Source: Planctomycetales bacterium 71-10 (lineage in GTDB: Bacteria; Planctomycetota; Planctomycetia; Isosphaerales; Isosphaeraceae). From it: a stretch of DNA of 64,000 nucleotides. Both the position numbers and the translations under genes were made by a program. Positions 37,401-46,464 of this stretch are shown here, piece by piece (position 1 is the stretch's first letter; each line of letters opens with the position of its first letter). The stretch spans positions 20,114-84,113 of the forward strand of contig MKTT01000087.1 in the NCBI GenBank assembly GCA_001898385.1, read 5' to 3'. A model generated the notes under the pieces. That model saw only the letters and a program-made list of their open reading frames with translations, ran no database searches and had not been told where the DNA came from.

Positions 37401-38333
37401 GTCCGGATGATGCTGGGCCGCGCCGACGAGGCGGTCGAGGACGCCCGGGCCGCCCGCCGGATCGACCCCACGCCGGCCCGCGACCGCCTCGTCGCCCGGG
37501 CGCTCCTGGCCGCCGGCCGCGTCGAAGAACTCCAGCTCGACGACCCGGGCCAGGCGGACCTGTTCCCCCTGGGCGGCCCGCGGCTGCGGGCCGACCTGGC
37601 CGCCGCCGAGCGCAAGCTCGCCGCGGCCGCGCCGGACGGCCCCGAGTCCGCCTATCGCGCCCGGCTGACGCGGGCGGCGATCCTCTCGGCGCTGGGGCGG
37701 CACGCCGGGGCGACGAAGGCCGTCCGCGGCGCCCTGGCCGCATCGAACGGCAGCTCCGCCGACGCCCACCTGGTCGCCGCCCGCATCGCCCGCCGCGCCT
37801 CCGAGCCGCGCGAGGCCATGCGGCAGGCCGAGGCCGGCCTGAGGCTCGACCCCGACGACCCCGCCCTGCTGGAACTCCGCGGCTCGTTGCGGTCCGAGGC
37901 GGGCGACCCGGCCTCCGCGCTGGGCGACCTGGACCTGGCGTCGGCCCGCTCCGACTCGGCCTCCGCCCACGCCGCGCGGGCCGCGACCCTCCGGGCCCTC
38001 GGGGACCTCGACTCGGCCATCCGCGAGTGGTCGCAGGCCATCCGTCGCGACCCCGAGTCGCCCCACGCCTACATCGGCCGCGCCCGCAGCTGCCTCGACC
38101 GTCCGGAGCCGCTCTACGGCCCGGCGCTGGTCGACCTGGAACAGGCCGCCTCGTGGTCTCGCGACGACTTCGCCGCCGAGGTCGGCGTGGTGTCGGCCTA
38201 CGCCCGCTGCCTGCGGGCGCATCCCGACCGCCTCCCCCGATGGCTCACCTTCGTCCGTCGCGCCGCCGACCACGCCTGGACCCGCGCCCGACCCTGGGCC
38301 CAGATCCTCGCCACGGCCGCCCGGGCGACCTGA
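34434..38333 (+). CDS. Membrane Ser/Thr protein kinase with long TPR extension
   Basis: A 1299-residue protein. Residues 1-165 form an N-terminal regulatory segment. The kinase domain spans about 170-480: GRGSFARVFLA (P-loop), VALKVS (catalytic Lys), HRDVKPSN and LLDFNLAHE, where the usual DFG reads DFN. GGTVDYMAPEHLE is the substrate loop. One transmembrane helix lies near 503-523. The rest is extracytoplasmic, with many TPR-like helix pairs (AIEWLQRAVRIDWSNYWYQ, ALVQYDVAAAVKPDSPW, and so on). It is coupled to the sigma gene by a 4-bp overlap. It probably senses an outside ligand and phosphorylates the sigma factor or a partner. Confidence 0.9.
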   Translation: MSVGAWGRTWEDASTPSAARLTRRYEQAWREAEATGSRPDPRSFLAGWPEPGGFPGARLALLRTDMSLRWESGQRASAEWYAGRFPELGEDTVVALIYEEFCLLEEAGEAPGVDAFLARYSAFAEPLRRVLDIHNLVGTASTSDLPGESTSLGPLPRDDRPKFPEAGDAVAGFQLVEELGRGSFARVFLARETQLGDRAVALKVSLRGSREPQTLARLQHTHIVPVHSHSVDPATGMHVLCMPYFGRVTLGRLLSEVAREGADSPPTGADLVAALDRLEPADGAASAPSPNRQELAARPFARALAWWGARLAEALAHAHRRGVLHRDVKPSNVLIAADGTPMLLDFNLAHEQIAADETGGGASLGGTVDYMAPEHLEALADARGDLVDARSDVFSMGVLLYEGLLGVKPFEPPPKAASVLESLLDAADARRGDPRALFPPSADLPAPLRAVLLRCLAPDPADRYRTAADLAEDLQAVADDLPLAFAREPLWSRLARRARRNRLRFATAAVVLVSCAAAGAAAINLNIERAGRRTEAEQRLQRGDELMRKREFDKALVQFEAALKFAEGPPEGFLGRIFDWRNLRDLAERVRVGLAEPDAHSDLERQEETAKEKVRLARRSAAMREHAERIHRESEGLRMRFIGLVEGRSAAVETLLGLLKPFYVLGPQDWTRLDHNLSMLDADERARLRAEVDELMFLWTVGVERAVDPAHPEAAARIAAAVDVCDKALKFAGRDGPWLELRARLLRKGGAEAAVGPARPAPRDERSALACFQWGLLHSASRDSEGAIEWLQRAVRIDWSNYWYQFYLGFLEDDFGLEAEALVQYDVAAAVKPDSPWVLFSRARLFHKKGAWDQAREDMERALAMLGGRPESIRIRLELGYVHQAMGDFPRARARYAEVLSAAPDGPFARAARLNLANIAAESGDVAGALAGFDELLETDPGDAPARLSRALLDLRLGRAASASSSLDILVDRVRRDVERGDLLATRAVVRMMLGRADEAVEDARAARRIDPTPARDRLVARALLAAGRVEELQLDDPGQADLFPLGGPRLRADLAAAERKLAAAAPDGPESAYRARLTRAAILSALGRHAGATKAVRGALAASNGSSADAHLVAARIARRASEPREAMRQAEAGLRLDPDDPALLELRGSLRSEAGDPASALGDLDLASARSDSASAHAARAATLRALGDLDSAIREWSQAIRRDPESPHAYIGRARSCLDRPEPLYGPALVDLEQAASWSRDDFAAEVGVVSAYARCLRAHPDRLPRWLTFVRRAADHAWTRARPWAQILATAARAT

Positions 38334-38715
38334 CGCGGGCGGCCTTCCTCTCTCTCCCGCCGGCGAGAGCCGCCAGGTTTCAGGAGGTGCGAGGGGGGTG
38401 GTCCGGGCGGTGTCACGCGACGGGGGGTTGAGCCGGGGATTGCGACCTGTCCTCACCGGCCGGTTCAAGCGGGACGGCGGCCGGCATGGGAGGCCCTCGA
38501 TCGATGGACTCAGGGGGACGCTGCGCCACGCCCCCAGCCTCCACCACCCCCGCCGCCGGCGAAAGGGGATGTCGCATCTCCCGGCTAAACCCCGTGTCGG
38601 GCGACACCGGCCCGGCCACTGTCCCCGATCGATCCCGGTGGTGTTCGGCGAGGAGTGTCACAAAAGCCGTCTCCTTCCCCTGGGCTGTAACGCCACATTT
38701 TCTCACCGTTCACTC
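38334..38715. other. 382-bp intergenic region
   Basis: No gene was recognised. The stem GGCGGC/GCCGCC enclosing CCTCTCTCTCCCGCCGGCGAGA at about 38338-38373 may terminate the kinase transcript. The next 300 bp show no repeat of the main palindromic family. The last 50 bp are relatively AT-rich, at the convergent end of the following esterase. Confidence 0.4.
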
Positions 38716-39645
38716 TCACTTCGCCGGCCTCAACTGCTCGTCGAACCAGTCGGCGAACAGCGAGAGGTCCTTGTCGAGCGTCGGCATGGCGTGGCCGAGG
38801 CCGGGGCGGACCTCCAGCTTGTGCTTCACGCCGGCCTGGTCGAGCCTGGCGGCGAAGGTCTGCGACTGCTGGAGCGGGACGAGCTCGTCGGCGTCGCCGT
38901 GGATGATGAAGGTGGGGGCGTCGTCGGGCGAGACCTGGGCGATGGGGGAGATCGCGCGGGCCTTCTCGCGGAGGCGGGCGTCGTCGGCGATCGGGACCCA
39001 GAGCATGGTCTTCGGGTCCAGCTCGCGGTAGTCGAACGCGGCGCGGAAGGGGGGCAGGTGGTCGGTCGGGTGGATGCGCTCCATCCCCGGGCCGCCCCAG
39101 CCCAGGAAGTCGGTCGGCGGGAAGAAGCAGGCGACGGCCTGCACGCGGCTGGACTCGCGGTCGACGGGGTCGGCGGCCGAGGGGTCGCCCGGCGTGCCGG
39201 CGGTGCCGAGCATCAGCGACAGGTGGCCCCCCGCCGACGCGCCGTAGACGCCCAGCCGGTCCGGGTCGACGCCGTAATCCTTCGCATGATGCCGGACGAA
39301 CCGCACGGCGCGGTTGACGTCGCCGACGATCTCGTCGACCTGGAACCGCGGCTGGCAGCCGTGGACGACGGCGAAGACGGTGTACCCGCGGTCGACCAGC
39401 GGCTTGAAGATCGGCGGCTGGATCATGTCGTGCGAGGAGACGAAGCCGCCGCTCGCCATCAGGAGGACGCCGACGCCCTTCGCCCCAGTCTTCGGCGCGA
39501 TCACGTCCATCGTCAGCGCGGTGCCGTACTTCCGGCCGTACACGACGTCGGATTTGCGGTCGTACCCGGGCTCGTCGCCGCGGGCGGAGAGGCCGAGGAT
39601 CAGGAGGAGGGAGGCGAGGCCGAAGCAGGCTCGTCGCGAGTTCAT
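38716..39645 (-). CDS. Secreted alpha/beta hydrolase (BD-FAE/esterase type)
   Basis: A 309-residue exported hydrolase. A signal peptide (MNSRRACFGLASLLLILGLSARG) precedes an alpha/beta fold. The serine nucleophile is in GASAGGHLS, the catalytic Asp region is IIHGDADELVPLQQS, and the histidine is in GLGHAMP. FVSSHDMIQPPIFKPLVDRG marks the lid side. It resembles small carbohydrate-ester or feruloyl-esterase-like hydrolases, probably for polysaccharide de-esterification. The start at 39645 was chosen because the longer frame from 39750 adds 35 residues before a good signal peptide. Confidence 0.8.
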   Translation of the reverse strand: MNSRRACFGLASLLLILGLSARGDEPGYDRKSDVVYGRKYGTALTMDVIAPKTGAKGVGVLLMASGGFVSSHDMIQPPIFKPLVDRGYTVFAVVHGCQPRFQVDEIVGDVNRAVRFVRHHAKDYGVDPDRLGVYGASAGGHLSLMLGTAGTPGDPSAADPVDRESSRVQAVACFFPPTDFLGWGGPGMERIHPTDHLPPFRAAFDYRELDPKTMLWVPIADDARLREKARAISPIAQVSPDDAPTFIIHGDADELVPLQQSQTFAARLDQAGVKHKLEVRPGLGHAMPTLDKDLSLFADWFDEQLRPAK

Positions 39646-39835
39646 CGATGCACCTCGTAAGGTCCGTCGGGAGGGATCGTACACGTTCCGGACGTTCGGA
39701 AGTCGGGCGGACACGAATCCCGACGGTTCCGTAGCTTTTGTTGTTGGCACCGAAATCGGGCCGTCGTTACGATCCAGGCGACCGGAGCCGACCCGTGCGC
39801 GAATGCGTTGGAAAGCGTCTCAGGGAGCCGTCGCG

Positions 39836-42562
39836 ATGGCCGTGGAATCCGCAGCGCTGATCAAGGTCCTGAACAAGACCTGCTTGAACGCCCTCCAGGG
39901 CGCCGCCGGACTGGCCCTCACGCGCACGAACCCCAGCATCGAGGTCGAGCACTGGCTGGTCAAGCTGGTCGAGACGCCGAACTCGGACGTCCTCCGGATC
40001 TTCCGCCAGTTCGAGGTCGATCCCGCGGTCGTGCTCCGCGACCTGACGAAGACGCTCGACGGCTTCCGGCGCGGGGTGCAGAGGAACCCGGAAATCTCGC
40101 TGTCGATCGTGCGGCTGATCCAGTCGGCGTGGGTGACGGCCTCGCTCCAGTACCACGCGCCGGAGGTCCGGTCGGGCGTCCTGCTGCTGGCCCTGCTGGA
40201 CCACGAGGAGCTGGGGCGGATCGCCCGCAACGCCTCGCGAGAGCTGATCAAGATCAAGCCGGAGCAGCTCCAGCCGAGCCTGATGAAGATCGTCGCCGGC
40301 TCGGTCGAGGACGAGGGGCCCGCCGCGACGTCAGGTGCCGCCTCGGCCGGGGAGTCGCCCGCGTCGGCCGGGACGGCCGCGGTGAGCCGGACGCCGGCGC
40401 TCGACCAGTACACGGTGAACCTGACCGAGCGGGCGAAGAAGGGGGAGATCGACCCGGTCGTCGGCCGCGAGGCCGAGGTCCGCCAGATGGTCGACATCCT
40501 GATCCGGCGCCGACAGAACAACCCGATCCTCACCGGCGAGGCGGGGGTCGGCAAGACGGCCGTCGTCGAGGGCCTGGCCCGCCGCATCGCCCTGGGGGAC
40601 GTCCCGCCGGCGCTCAAGAACGTCGTCCTGCGCACGCTCGACCTGGGGCTGCTCCAGGCGGGCGCCAGCGTGAAGGGGGAGTTCGAGAACCGGCTCAAGT
40701 CGGTCATCGCCGAGGTCAAGGCGTCGGCCGTCCCGATCATCGTCTTCATCGACGAGGCCCACACGCTCATCGGCGCCGGCGGCTCGGCGGGCCAGGGGGA
40801 CGCGGCCAACCTCCTCAAGCCGGCCCTCGCCCGCGGCGAGCTGCGCACCATCGCCGCCACCACCTGGGCCGAGTACAAGAAATACTTCGAGAAGGACGCC
40901 GCCCTCGCCCGCCGTTTCCAGGTCGTGAAGGTGGAGGAGCCGAGGGAGGACGTCGCCGTACGGATGATGCGCGGGCTGACCGACATCCTGGAGAAGCACC
41001 ACGGCGTCCGGATCCTGGACGAGGCGGTGGAGGCCGCGGTGAAGCTCTCGCACCGCTACATCCCCGCGCGGCAGCTCCCGGACAAGGCCGTGAGCCTGCT
41101 CGACACCGCCTGCGCCCGCGTGGCCATCGGCCAGAACGCCATCCCGCCGGCCGTGGAGGACTCCCGACGCGAGATCGAGCACCTGGAGCTGGAGATCCAG
41201 ATCCTCGAACGCGAGATGGCCACCGGGGCCGCCCACGCCGACGACGTGAAGGCCCTGAAGGCGGACCTCGCCGCGGCCAAGGACCGGCTCGCCGGGCTCG
41301 AAGCCCGCTGGGAGGACGAGAAGGCCCGCGTCGCCGAGATCCGCGAATCGGCCGGCGTCGTCGAGGGGCGCTATCGCGAGGAATACGCCCGCCACGCCGC
41401 CGAGGCCGCATCGAACGGCGACGCCGCGTTCGCCCCCTCGGCCGACCTGGCCGCGATGCAGGCCGACCTCAACGCGAAGGCCGCCGCCCTCCGCGAGATC
41501 CAGGGCGAGGAGCCGCTGATGCAGGCGCTCGTCGACGCCCAGACCGTGGGCGAGGTCGTCGCCGGCTGGACGGGCATCCCCGTCGGCCGGATGCTCGCCA
41601 ACGAGATCCAGACCGTGCTGAACCTGCGCGAGCGGCTGGAGCAGCGCGTGATCGGCCAGTCGCACGCCCTGGAGGCGATCAGCCAGCGGATCCGGACCGC
41701 CCGCGCCAACCTCACCGACCCCCGGCGGCCGATCGGCGTGTTCCTCCTCGTCGGCTCCAGCGGCGTCGGCAAGACCGAGACGGCCCTGGCCCTGGCCGAG
41801 GCCCTGTACGGCGGCGAGCGGAACCTGATCACGATCAACATGTCGGAATATCAGGAGTCGCACACGGTCTCGGGCCTGAAGGGCTCGCCGCCGGGCTACG
41901 TCGGCTACGGCGAGGGGGGCGTCCTCACCGAGGCCGTCCGCCGGCGGCCGTACAGCGTGGTCCTGCTGGACGAGGTGGAGAAGGCCCACCCCGACGTCCT
42001 GGAGCTGTTCTTCCAGGTCTTCGACAAGGGGACGCTGGAGGACGGCGAGGGGCGGGAGATCGACTTCAAGAACACGATCATCCTGCTGACCTCGAACGTC
42101 GGCACCGACACCATCCTGGAACTCTGCCGCGATTCCGCCAACCTGCCGACGCCCGAGGAGATCACGGAGGCCGTCCAGCCCGATCTGCTGGCGGCCACCA
42201 CCGAGCGCGGGGTGCAGGTCTTCAAGCAGGCGTTCCTGGGCCGCCTGATCGTGGTCCCGTACTATCCGATCTCCGACGAGGTCATGCGGCGGATCATCCG
42301 CCTGCAACTCGGCCGGATCGCCGACCGCATGCGCGAGAACCACGGCGCGAGCTTCACCTACGACGACGCCGTCGTCGAGTGCATCGGCGGCCGTTGCAAG
42401 GAGGTCATGACGGGCGGCCGGAACGTCGACCACATCCTGACGCGGTCCGTCCTCCCCGACATCTCCCAGCAGGTCCTGGCCCGCATGGCCCAGGCCCAGG
42501 CGGTCTCGCGGGTCCACGTCGCCGTGGGCGAGGACGGGGGATTCGCGTTCACGGTGGAGTGA
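39836..42562 (+). CDS. tssH: ClpV/TssH-type AAA+ ATPase (type VI secretion)
   Basis: A 908-residue double-AAA+ protein. ClpV traits rather than ClpB are seen: the N-domain (LNKTCLNALQGAAGLALTRT), the motif EVRQMVDILIRRRQNNPILT, the sequence GEFENRLKSVIAEVKAS and WAEYKKYFEKDAALARRFQ, and the C-terminal NVDHILTRSVLPDIS. Walker A sites are GEAGVGKT (about 234) and GSSGVGKT (about 640); Walker B sites are VFIDEAHT and VLLDEVEK. In type VI secretion it disassembles the contracted TssBC sheath. No other tss gene lies in this window, so its sheath must be encoded elsewhere, or it serves another complex. The ATG at 39836 follows GGGAGCC. Confidence 0.85.
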   Translation: MAVESAALIKVLNKTCLNALQGAAGLALTRTNPSIEVEHWLVKLVETPNSDVLRIFRQFEVDPAVVLRDLTKTLDGFRRGVQRNPEISLSIVRLIQSAWVTASLQYHAPEVRSGVLLLALLDHEELGRIARNASRELIKIKPEQLQPSLMKIVAGSVEDEGPAATSGAASAGESPASAGTAAVSRTPALDQYTVNLTERAKKGEIDPVVGREAEVRQMVDILIRRRQNNPILTGEAGVGKTAVVEGLARRIALGDVPPALKNVVLRTLDLGLLQAGASVKGEFENRLKSVIAEVKASAVPIIVFIDEAHTLIGAGGSAGQGDAANLLKPALARGELRTIAATTWAEYKKYFEKDAALARRFQVVKVEEPREDVAVRMMRGLTDILEKHHGVRILDEAVEAAVKLSHRYIPARQLPDKAVSLLDTACARVAIGQNAIPPAVEDSRREIEHLELEIQILEREMATGAAHADDVKALKADLAAAKDRLAGLEARWEDEKARVAEIRESAGVVEGRYREEYARHAAEAASNGDAAFAPSADLAAMQADLNAKAAALREIQGEEPLMQALVDAQTVGEVVAGWTGIPVGRMLANEIQTVLNLRERLEQRVIGQSHALEAISQRIRTARANLTDPRRPIGVFLLVGSSGVGKTETALALAEALYGGERNLITINMSEYQESHTVSGLKGSPPGYVGYGEGGVLTEAVRRRPYSVVLLDEVEKAHPDVLELFFQVFDKGTLEDGEGREIDFKNTIILLTSNVGTDTILELCRDSANLPTPEEITEAVQPDLLAATTERGVQVFKQAFLGRLIVVPYYPISDEVMRRIIRLQLGRIADRMRENHGASFTYDDAVVECIGGRCKEVMTGGRNVDHILTRSVLPDISQQVLARMAQAQAVSRVHVAVGEDGGFAFTVE

Positions 42563-42660
42563 GGCGACGACGGCCGACGTCGCCGCCGATCGCGCGGCCT
42601 GTGCTGTCCGGCACGAGACTCGATCGGCCTGGGAACGTCCCCACTCCCGCCGGGCTGACG

Positions 42661-42710
42661 ACCCTCACCGGCCGCTGCTCGCCTGCCCTCTCACGGCGGG
42701 AGATGGGACG
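42661..42710. repeat. Minor hairpin repeat, copy A
   Basis: Within the 281-bp gap 42563-42843, which holds no gene. The sequence ACCCTCACC-GCCGCTGC...CGGCGGGAGA recurs at 59072-59113. The left flank CTCCCGCCG (about 42643) can pair with CGGCGGGAG (about 42694) to form a hairpin, which may serve as a terminator for the ClpV gene and hslU. Confidence 0.4.
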
Positions 42711-42843
42711 ATCCCGCAGCCCCGACTCGATGGGAAAGCCGTCGGGACACCCGGCCCGAAATCCGGGACGGTCGGATTCTTTACGCTATCACGGGCGAGC
42801 GTCGCCCGGCGACGCGCGAGGCCGAACGAAGCGGCCGCGCGGC

Positions 42844-44205
42844 TCAGAGGATGTAGCGGCTCAGGTCCTCATCCTTGGCCACGTCTTCGAGGCGACGGCG
42901 GACGAGGGGGGCGTCGACGAGGAGGCGTTCGCCCTTCTTCTCGGGGGCGTCGAAGCTGATCTCGTCGAGCACGCGCTCCAGGATGGTGTGGAGGCGGCGG
43001 GCGCCGATGTTCTGGGTGGAGCGGTTGACCTGGAACGCCAGGTCGGCCATCGCCTCGATGGCGTCGTCGGAGAACTCGACCTGCACGCCTTCGGTGGAGA
43101 GGAGGGCCTCGTACTGGCGGAGCAGCGAGGCGCGGGGCTCGCGGAGGATGCGGGCGAAGTCGTCGCGGGCCAGGTCGTGCATCTCGACGCGGATCGGGAA
43201 CCGGCCCTGAAGCTCGGGCATCAGGTCCGAGGGCTTGGTGCGGTGGAAGGCGCCGGCGGCGATGAACAGGACGTGGTCGGTCTTCACCGGGCCGTGCTTG
43301 GTGTTGACGGTCGTCCCCTCGACGATCGGCAGCAGGTCGCGCTGGACGCCCTGGCGGGAAACGTCGGGCCCGCGCGAGCCGCCGCCGTCGTCGCCGGCCA
43401 CCTTGTCGATCTCGTCGATGAAGACGATGCCCGACTCCTGGGCCAGCTCGACGGCCGCCTGGTTCACCTTCTCGGGGTCGAGCAGGGAGTCGACCTCCTG
43501 CTGGAGCAGGATCGGCCGGGCCTCGCGGACGGCGACGCGACGCGCCTGGGAGGGCTTGGGCATGATCTTCTCGAACATGCCCTGGATGTCCATCTCCATC
43601 TGCTCCATGTTCCCCGCGCCCAGGATCGAGACCGGGGCGGCGGCCCGGCCGGGGACGGTGACCTCGACCTCGCGGTCCTCCAACTCGCCGGCGGCGAGGC
43701 GGGCCCGCAGCTTCTCGCGCGAGCGGGCCCGGCGCTCGGCGGCCTCGTCGACCGCGCCCGGCGGCGGGGCGGGGGCGTGCGGGGCCGGCGGCAGGAGGAG
43801 GTCGAGCAGCCGGTCCTCGACGCGGGCCTCGGCCTGCTCCTGGACCCGCTTCCGCTCGGATTCGCGGACGAGGAGGATGGCCGCCTCGACGAGGTCTCGG
43901 ATCAGGCTCTCCACGTCGCGGCCGTAGTAGCCGACCTCGGTGTACTTGGTCGCCTCGGTCTTCACGAACGGCGCGCCGACGAGGGTCGCCAGGCGGCGGG
44001 CGATCTCAGTCTTGCCGACGCCCGTCGGGCCGATCAGCAGGATGTTCTTGGGCGTCACCTGGGCGCGAAGCTCGTCCGGGAGCTGCCGACGCCGCCAGCG
44101 GTTGCGCAGCGCGATCGCCACGGCGCGCTTGGCGTCGGCCTGGCCGACGATGTCGCGGTCCAGCTCGGCGACGATCCGCCGCGGCGTCAGCTCGGGTTCG
44201 GGCAC
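42844..44205 (-). CDS. hslU: ATP-dependent protease ATPase subunit HslU
   Basis: A 453-residue AAA+ unfoldase of the HslVU protease. It starts at GTG 44205 with [30 protein letters not shown]. Walker A is [18 protein letters not shown], the HslU motif [20 protein letters not shown] is present, the I-domain insert has [14 protein letters not shown], Walker B is [11 protein letters not shown], and the end is DLSRYIL, the conserved C-terminal tail that docks into HslV. It overlaps hslV by 19 bp, so they are translated together. Confidence 0.97.
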   Translation of the reverse strand: MPEPELTPRRIVAELDRDIVGQADAKRAVAIALRNRWRRRQLPDELRAQVTPKNILLIGPTGVGKTEIARRLATLVGAPFVKTEATKYTEVGYYGRDVESLIRDLVEAAILLVRESERKRVQEQAEARVEDRLLDLLLPPAPHAPAPPPGAVDEAAERRARSREKLRARLAAGELEDREVEVTVPGRAAAPVSILGAGNMEQMEMDIQGMFEKIMPKPSQARRVAVREARPILLQQEVDSLLDPEKVNQAAVELAQESGIVFIDEIDKVAGDDGGGSRGPDVSRQGVQRDLLPIVEGTTVNTKHGPVKTDHVLFIAAGAFHRTKPSDLMPELQGRFPIRVEMHDLARDDFARILREPRASLLRQYEALLSTEGVQVEFSDDAIEAMADLAFQVNRSTQNIGARRLHTILERVLDEISFDAPEKKGERLLVDAPLVRRRLEDVAKDEDLSRYIL

Positions 44206-44777
44206 GGGAGTTCCTCCACCGTCAGGTTGGTGTTCGTGTAGATGTCGATCCCCCCGGCGATGGCCAGCGACTCGCGGACGATCTCGGCGGCCGACAGGCC
44301 CGAATGGGCGACGAGCGCCCGCGCCGCGGCCAGCGCGTAGCCGCCGCCGGAGCCGGTGGCGAGGAGGCCGTCGGTGGGCTGGATGACGTCGCCGGAGCCG
44401 GTGAGCATCAGGCTGTGGCGGGCGTCGACGATCAGGAGGACGGCCTCCAGCCGCCGCAGGGCGCGGTCGGTCCGCCAGAGCTTGGCCAGCTCGATGGCGG
44501 CGCGGGGGACGTTCTCGGGGTGGTCCTTCAGCTTGCCTTCGAACCGCTCCAGCAGCGCGAAGCCGTCGGCCGCCGATCCCGCGAAGCCGACGATCACCCG
44601 GCCGTCCAGGAGCTTGCGGATCTTCACGGCGTCGGCCTTCATGACCTGGGCCCCCAGCGTCACCTGGCCGTCGCCGCCGATCGCGACCTTCCCCCCCTTG
44701 CGGACCGAGAGGATCGTCGTCGCATGCCACTTCACGGGGGTCGCCTCCTGGTGGATCGGGTCCGTCGTCGTCGCCAT
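44187..44777 (-). CDS. hslV: ATP-dependent protease peptidase subunit HslV
   Basis: A 196-residue threonine peptidase. The mature N-terminus is likely Thr in [25 protein letters not shown], after a short propeptide (about 20 residues). [27 protein letters not shown] and [19 protein letters not shown] motifs (here [16 protein letters not shown]) are typical. The length is normal for the family once the propeptide is removed. Upstream of hslU with overlap. Confidence 0.96.
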   Translation of the reverse strand: MATTTDPIHQEATPVKWHATTILSVRKGGKVAIGGDGQVTLGAQVMKADAVKIRKLLDGRVIVGFAGSAADGFALLERFEGKLKDHPENVPRAAIELAKLWRTDRALRRLEAVLLIVDARHSLMLTGSGDVIQPTDGLLATGSGGGYALAAARALVAHSGLSAAEIVRESLAIAGGIDIYTNTNLTVEELPCPNPS

Positions 44778-44862
44778 CCATCATGAGACGGCCCGGCGCG
44801 CGGGGATCGCCGCGAAATCCCGAGGATAAGGGATCGACCCGCCCCGTGTCACGCCGACCCGC

Positions 44863-46464
44863 TTAGCGGCGGACGACCCCGCGATGCTCGCCGACTTCCG
44901 GCGGGGGGGAGAAGGCGAACGACCACACCCGCTCGTTCGGGAGCATCTGGCCGGGCCTATACCGGAACGGGAAGGCGATCGCCTGGTCGTTCATCCGGTA
45001 GATCCGCACCCGCCGGATCGGCTTGCCGGCGCGCGTGACCTCGAAGTCGTCGAGGGCCTGGAAGCCGCAGAACCAGTGCTCATAGAAGTTGAAGGGGGTG
45101 TAGTCCTCGTTGATCATGACGAGCACGCCGTCGCGACCGAGCCAATCCTCGGGCTCGCTCCAGAACGCGAAACCGCGGGCGTCCCAGAGGTTGTAGCAGG
45201 CGACCGGCCTCCGGAGCCTCGTCGCGTGGGCGATGTGGGCGCTCTGATACCAGTTGCGGGTGAACAGGAACGTCCGCGGGTCGTCGAGCAGGCCCAGGCG
45301 GTCGAGCCGGTCGGCGACCTGGTCCCAGCCGTAGGAGTCGGCCGTCGGGTCGGTCTTGGCGGTGAGGAAGCCGAGGCCCCCCGCCGGCCCGCGCTGGAGC
45401 CAGCCCCATCGATATTCGGCGACCGTCAACGCCAGCAGCAGGACGGAGAAGGCCGACGCGAACGCGACCCGCCGGCGCGTCCGGGAGAGGTCGGCCCGCC
45501 ACCGATCGGCCAGCCCGCGGCCGAGGGCCGGGAAGAGGGGGAGCACGCCCACCAGCCCCCAGTGCGGCAACACCGGCCGGAAGCAGGCGACGGCCGTGAA
45601 CGCGGCCAGAGGCGCGACGGACAGGCAGAGCGCCAGCCGCCCACGCTCGTCGTCGCGATCGTTCCATCCCCGGGCCAGCCGCCAGCCGACGACCATCAGC
45701 GGCAGCCAGATCCAGGGGAACAGGTAGGCCGCCTGGGCCCCGATCGCGGTCAGAAGATAGTCGGGCCTGGGCGTCAGCCCTCCGATCGCCCGCCCCCCCT
45801 GGAACGCGAACGACGCCCAGCCGTTGCCGGCGTTCCAGGCGATCACCGGGCTGAAGACGAGCAGCCCCAGCGCCACCGCCAGGTACGGGCCGGGCCCGAT
45901 CAGCAGCCGACGGCGACCCGGTCGCAACAATGAATAGAGGACGGTCCCCGCGGGGAGGAAGATCGCGTGATACTTGCTGCACATCGCCAGGCCCCAGGCC
46001 AAGCCCAGGGCCGCCCAGTTCCGCAGCCGTTCCGGCCGCTCCAGCGCCAGGTCGATCCGGTCGAGGGTCAGCAGCCAGAAGAAGAGGAGGGGGCCGTCGG
46101 GCAGGGCGAACGTCCCGACCGCCAGGCCGTAGTAGCCCGAGAGGTTCAGGGCCAGCGCCGCGAAGAACCCCGCGGCCTCGCCGTACCACCGGCGGGCGAT
46201 CCGGGCCATGAGCCACGTCGAGCCGGCGGCCAGGGCGACGAACCCCAGCCGCAACCCAAGCACCGAGAACGTCCCGAGCAGGGCCAGGCCCGGCTGCTCG
46301 ACCCAGGCGACCATGGGCGGGTGGTCGAAGTAGCTGGCCGCGGGGTGGACCGCATAGAGGAAATGATACGCCTCGTCGTTCCCCGGCCCGAGCAGGCCGG
46401 CGGCCACCAGGCGGAGCGACGTCGACGTCGCGATCAGCGCCGCCAGGGCGATCTTGAAGTTCAT
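44863..46464 (-). CDS. GT39/ArnT-type membrane glycosyltransferase
   Basis: A 533-residue membrane protein with 10-12 hydrophobic segments. The GT-C signature is near the start: GNDEAYHFLYAVHPAASYFDHPPMVAW, with the acidic DE pair and the HPP motif. Further membrane segments and a soluble C-terminal domain (about 400-533, starting SYGWDQVADRLDRLGL) follow. Such enzymes move a sugar from a polyprenyl-phosphate donor to a protein or lipid in the outer leaflet. The ATG at 46464 follows AGGAGGCT. It stands alone, 85 bp from hslV. Confidence 0.85.
   Translation of the reverse strand: MNFKIALAALIATSTSLRLVAAGLLGPGNDEAYHFLYAVHPAASYFDHPPMVAWVEQPGLALLGTFSVLGLRLGFVALAAGSTWLMARIARRWYGEAAGFFAALALNLSGYYGLAVGTFALPDGPLLFFWLLTLDRIDLALERPERLRNWAALGLAWGLAMCSKYHAIFLPAGTVLYSLLRPGRRRLLIGPGPYLAVALGLLVFSPVIAWNAGNGWASFAFQGGRAIGGLTPRPDYLLTAIGAQAAYLFPWIWLPLMVVGWRLARGWNDRDDERGRLALCLSVAPLAAFTAVACFRPVLPHWGLVGVLPLFPALGRGLADRWRADLSRTRRRVAFASAFSVLLLALTVAEYRWGWLQRGPAGGLGFLTAKTDPTADSYGWDQVADRLDRLGLLDDPRTFLFTRNWYQSAHIAHATRLRRPVACYNLWDARGFAFWSEPEDWLGRDGVLVMINEDYTPFNFYEHWFCGFQALDDFEVTRAGKPIRRVRIYRMNDQAIAFPFRYRPGQMLPNERVWSFAFSPPPEVGEHRGVVRR

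Noticed and set aside
35016..38468. 1150-codon antisense frame over the kinase/TPR gene
   Set aside because: Shadow of the coding strand; no recognisable domain.
39808..44241. 1477-codon plus frame spanning ClpV, the gap and hslU
   Set aside because: Crosses several real genes on both strands and has no family sequence.
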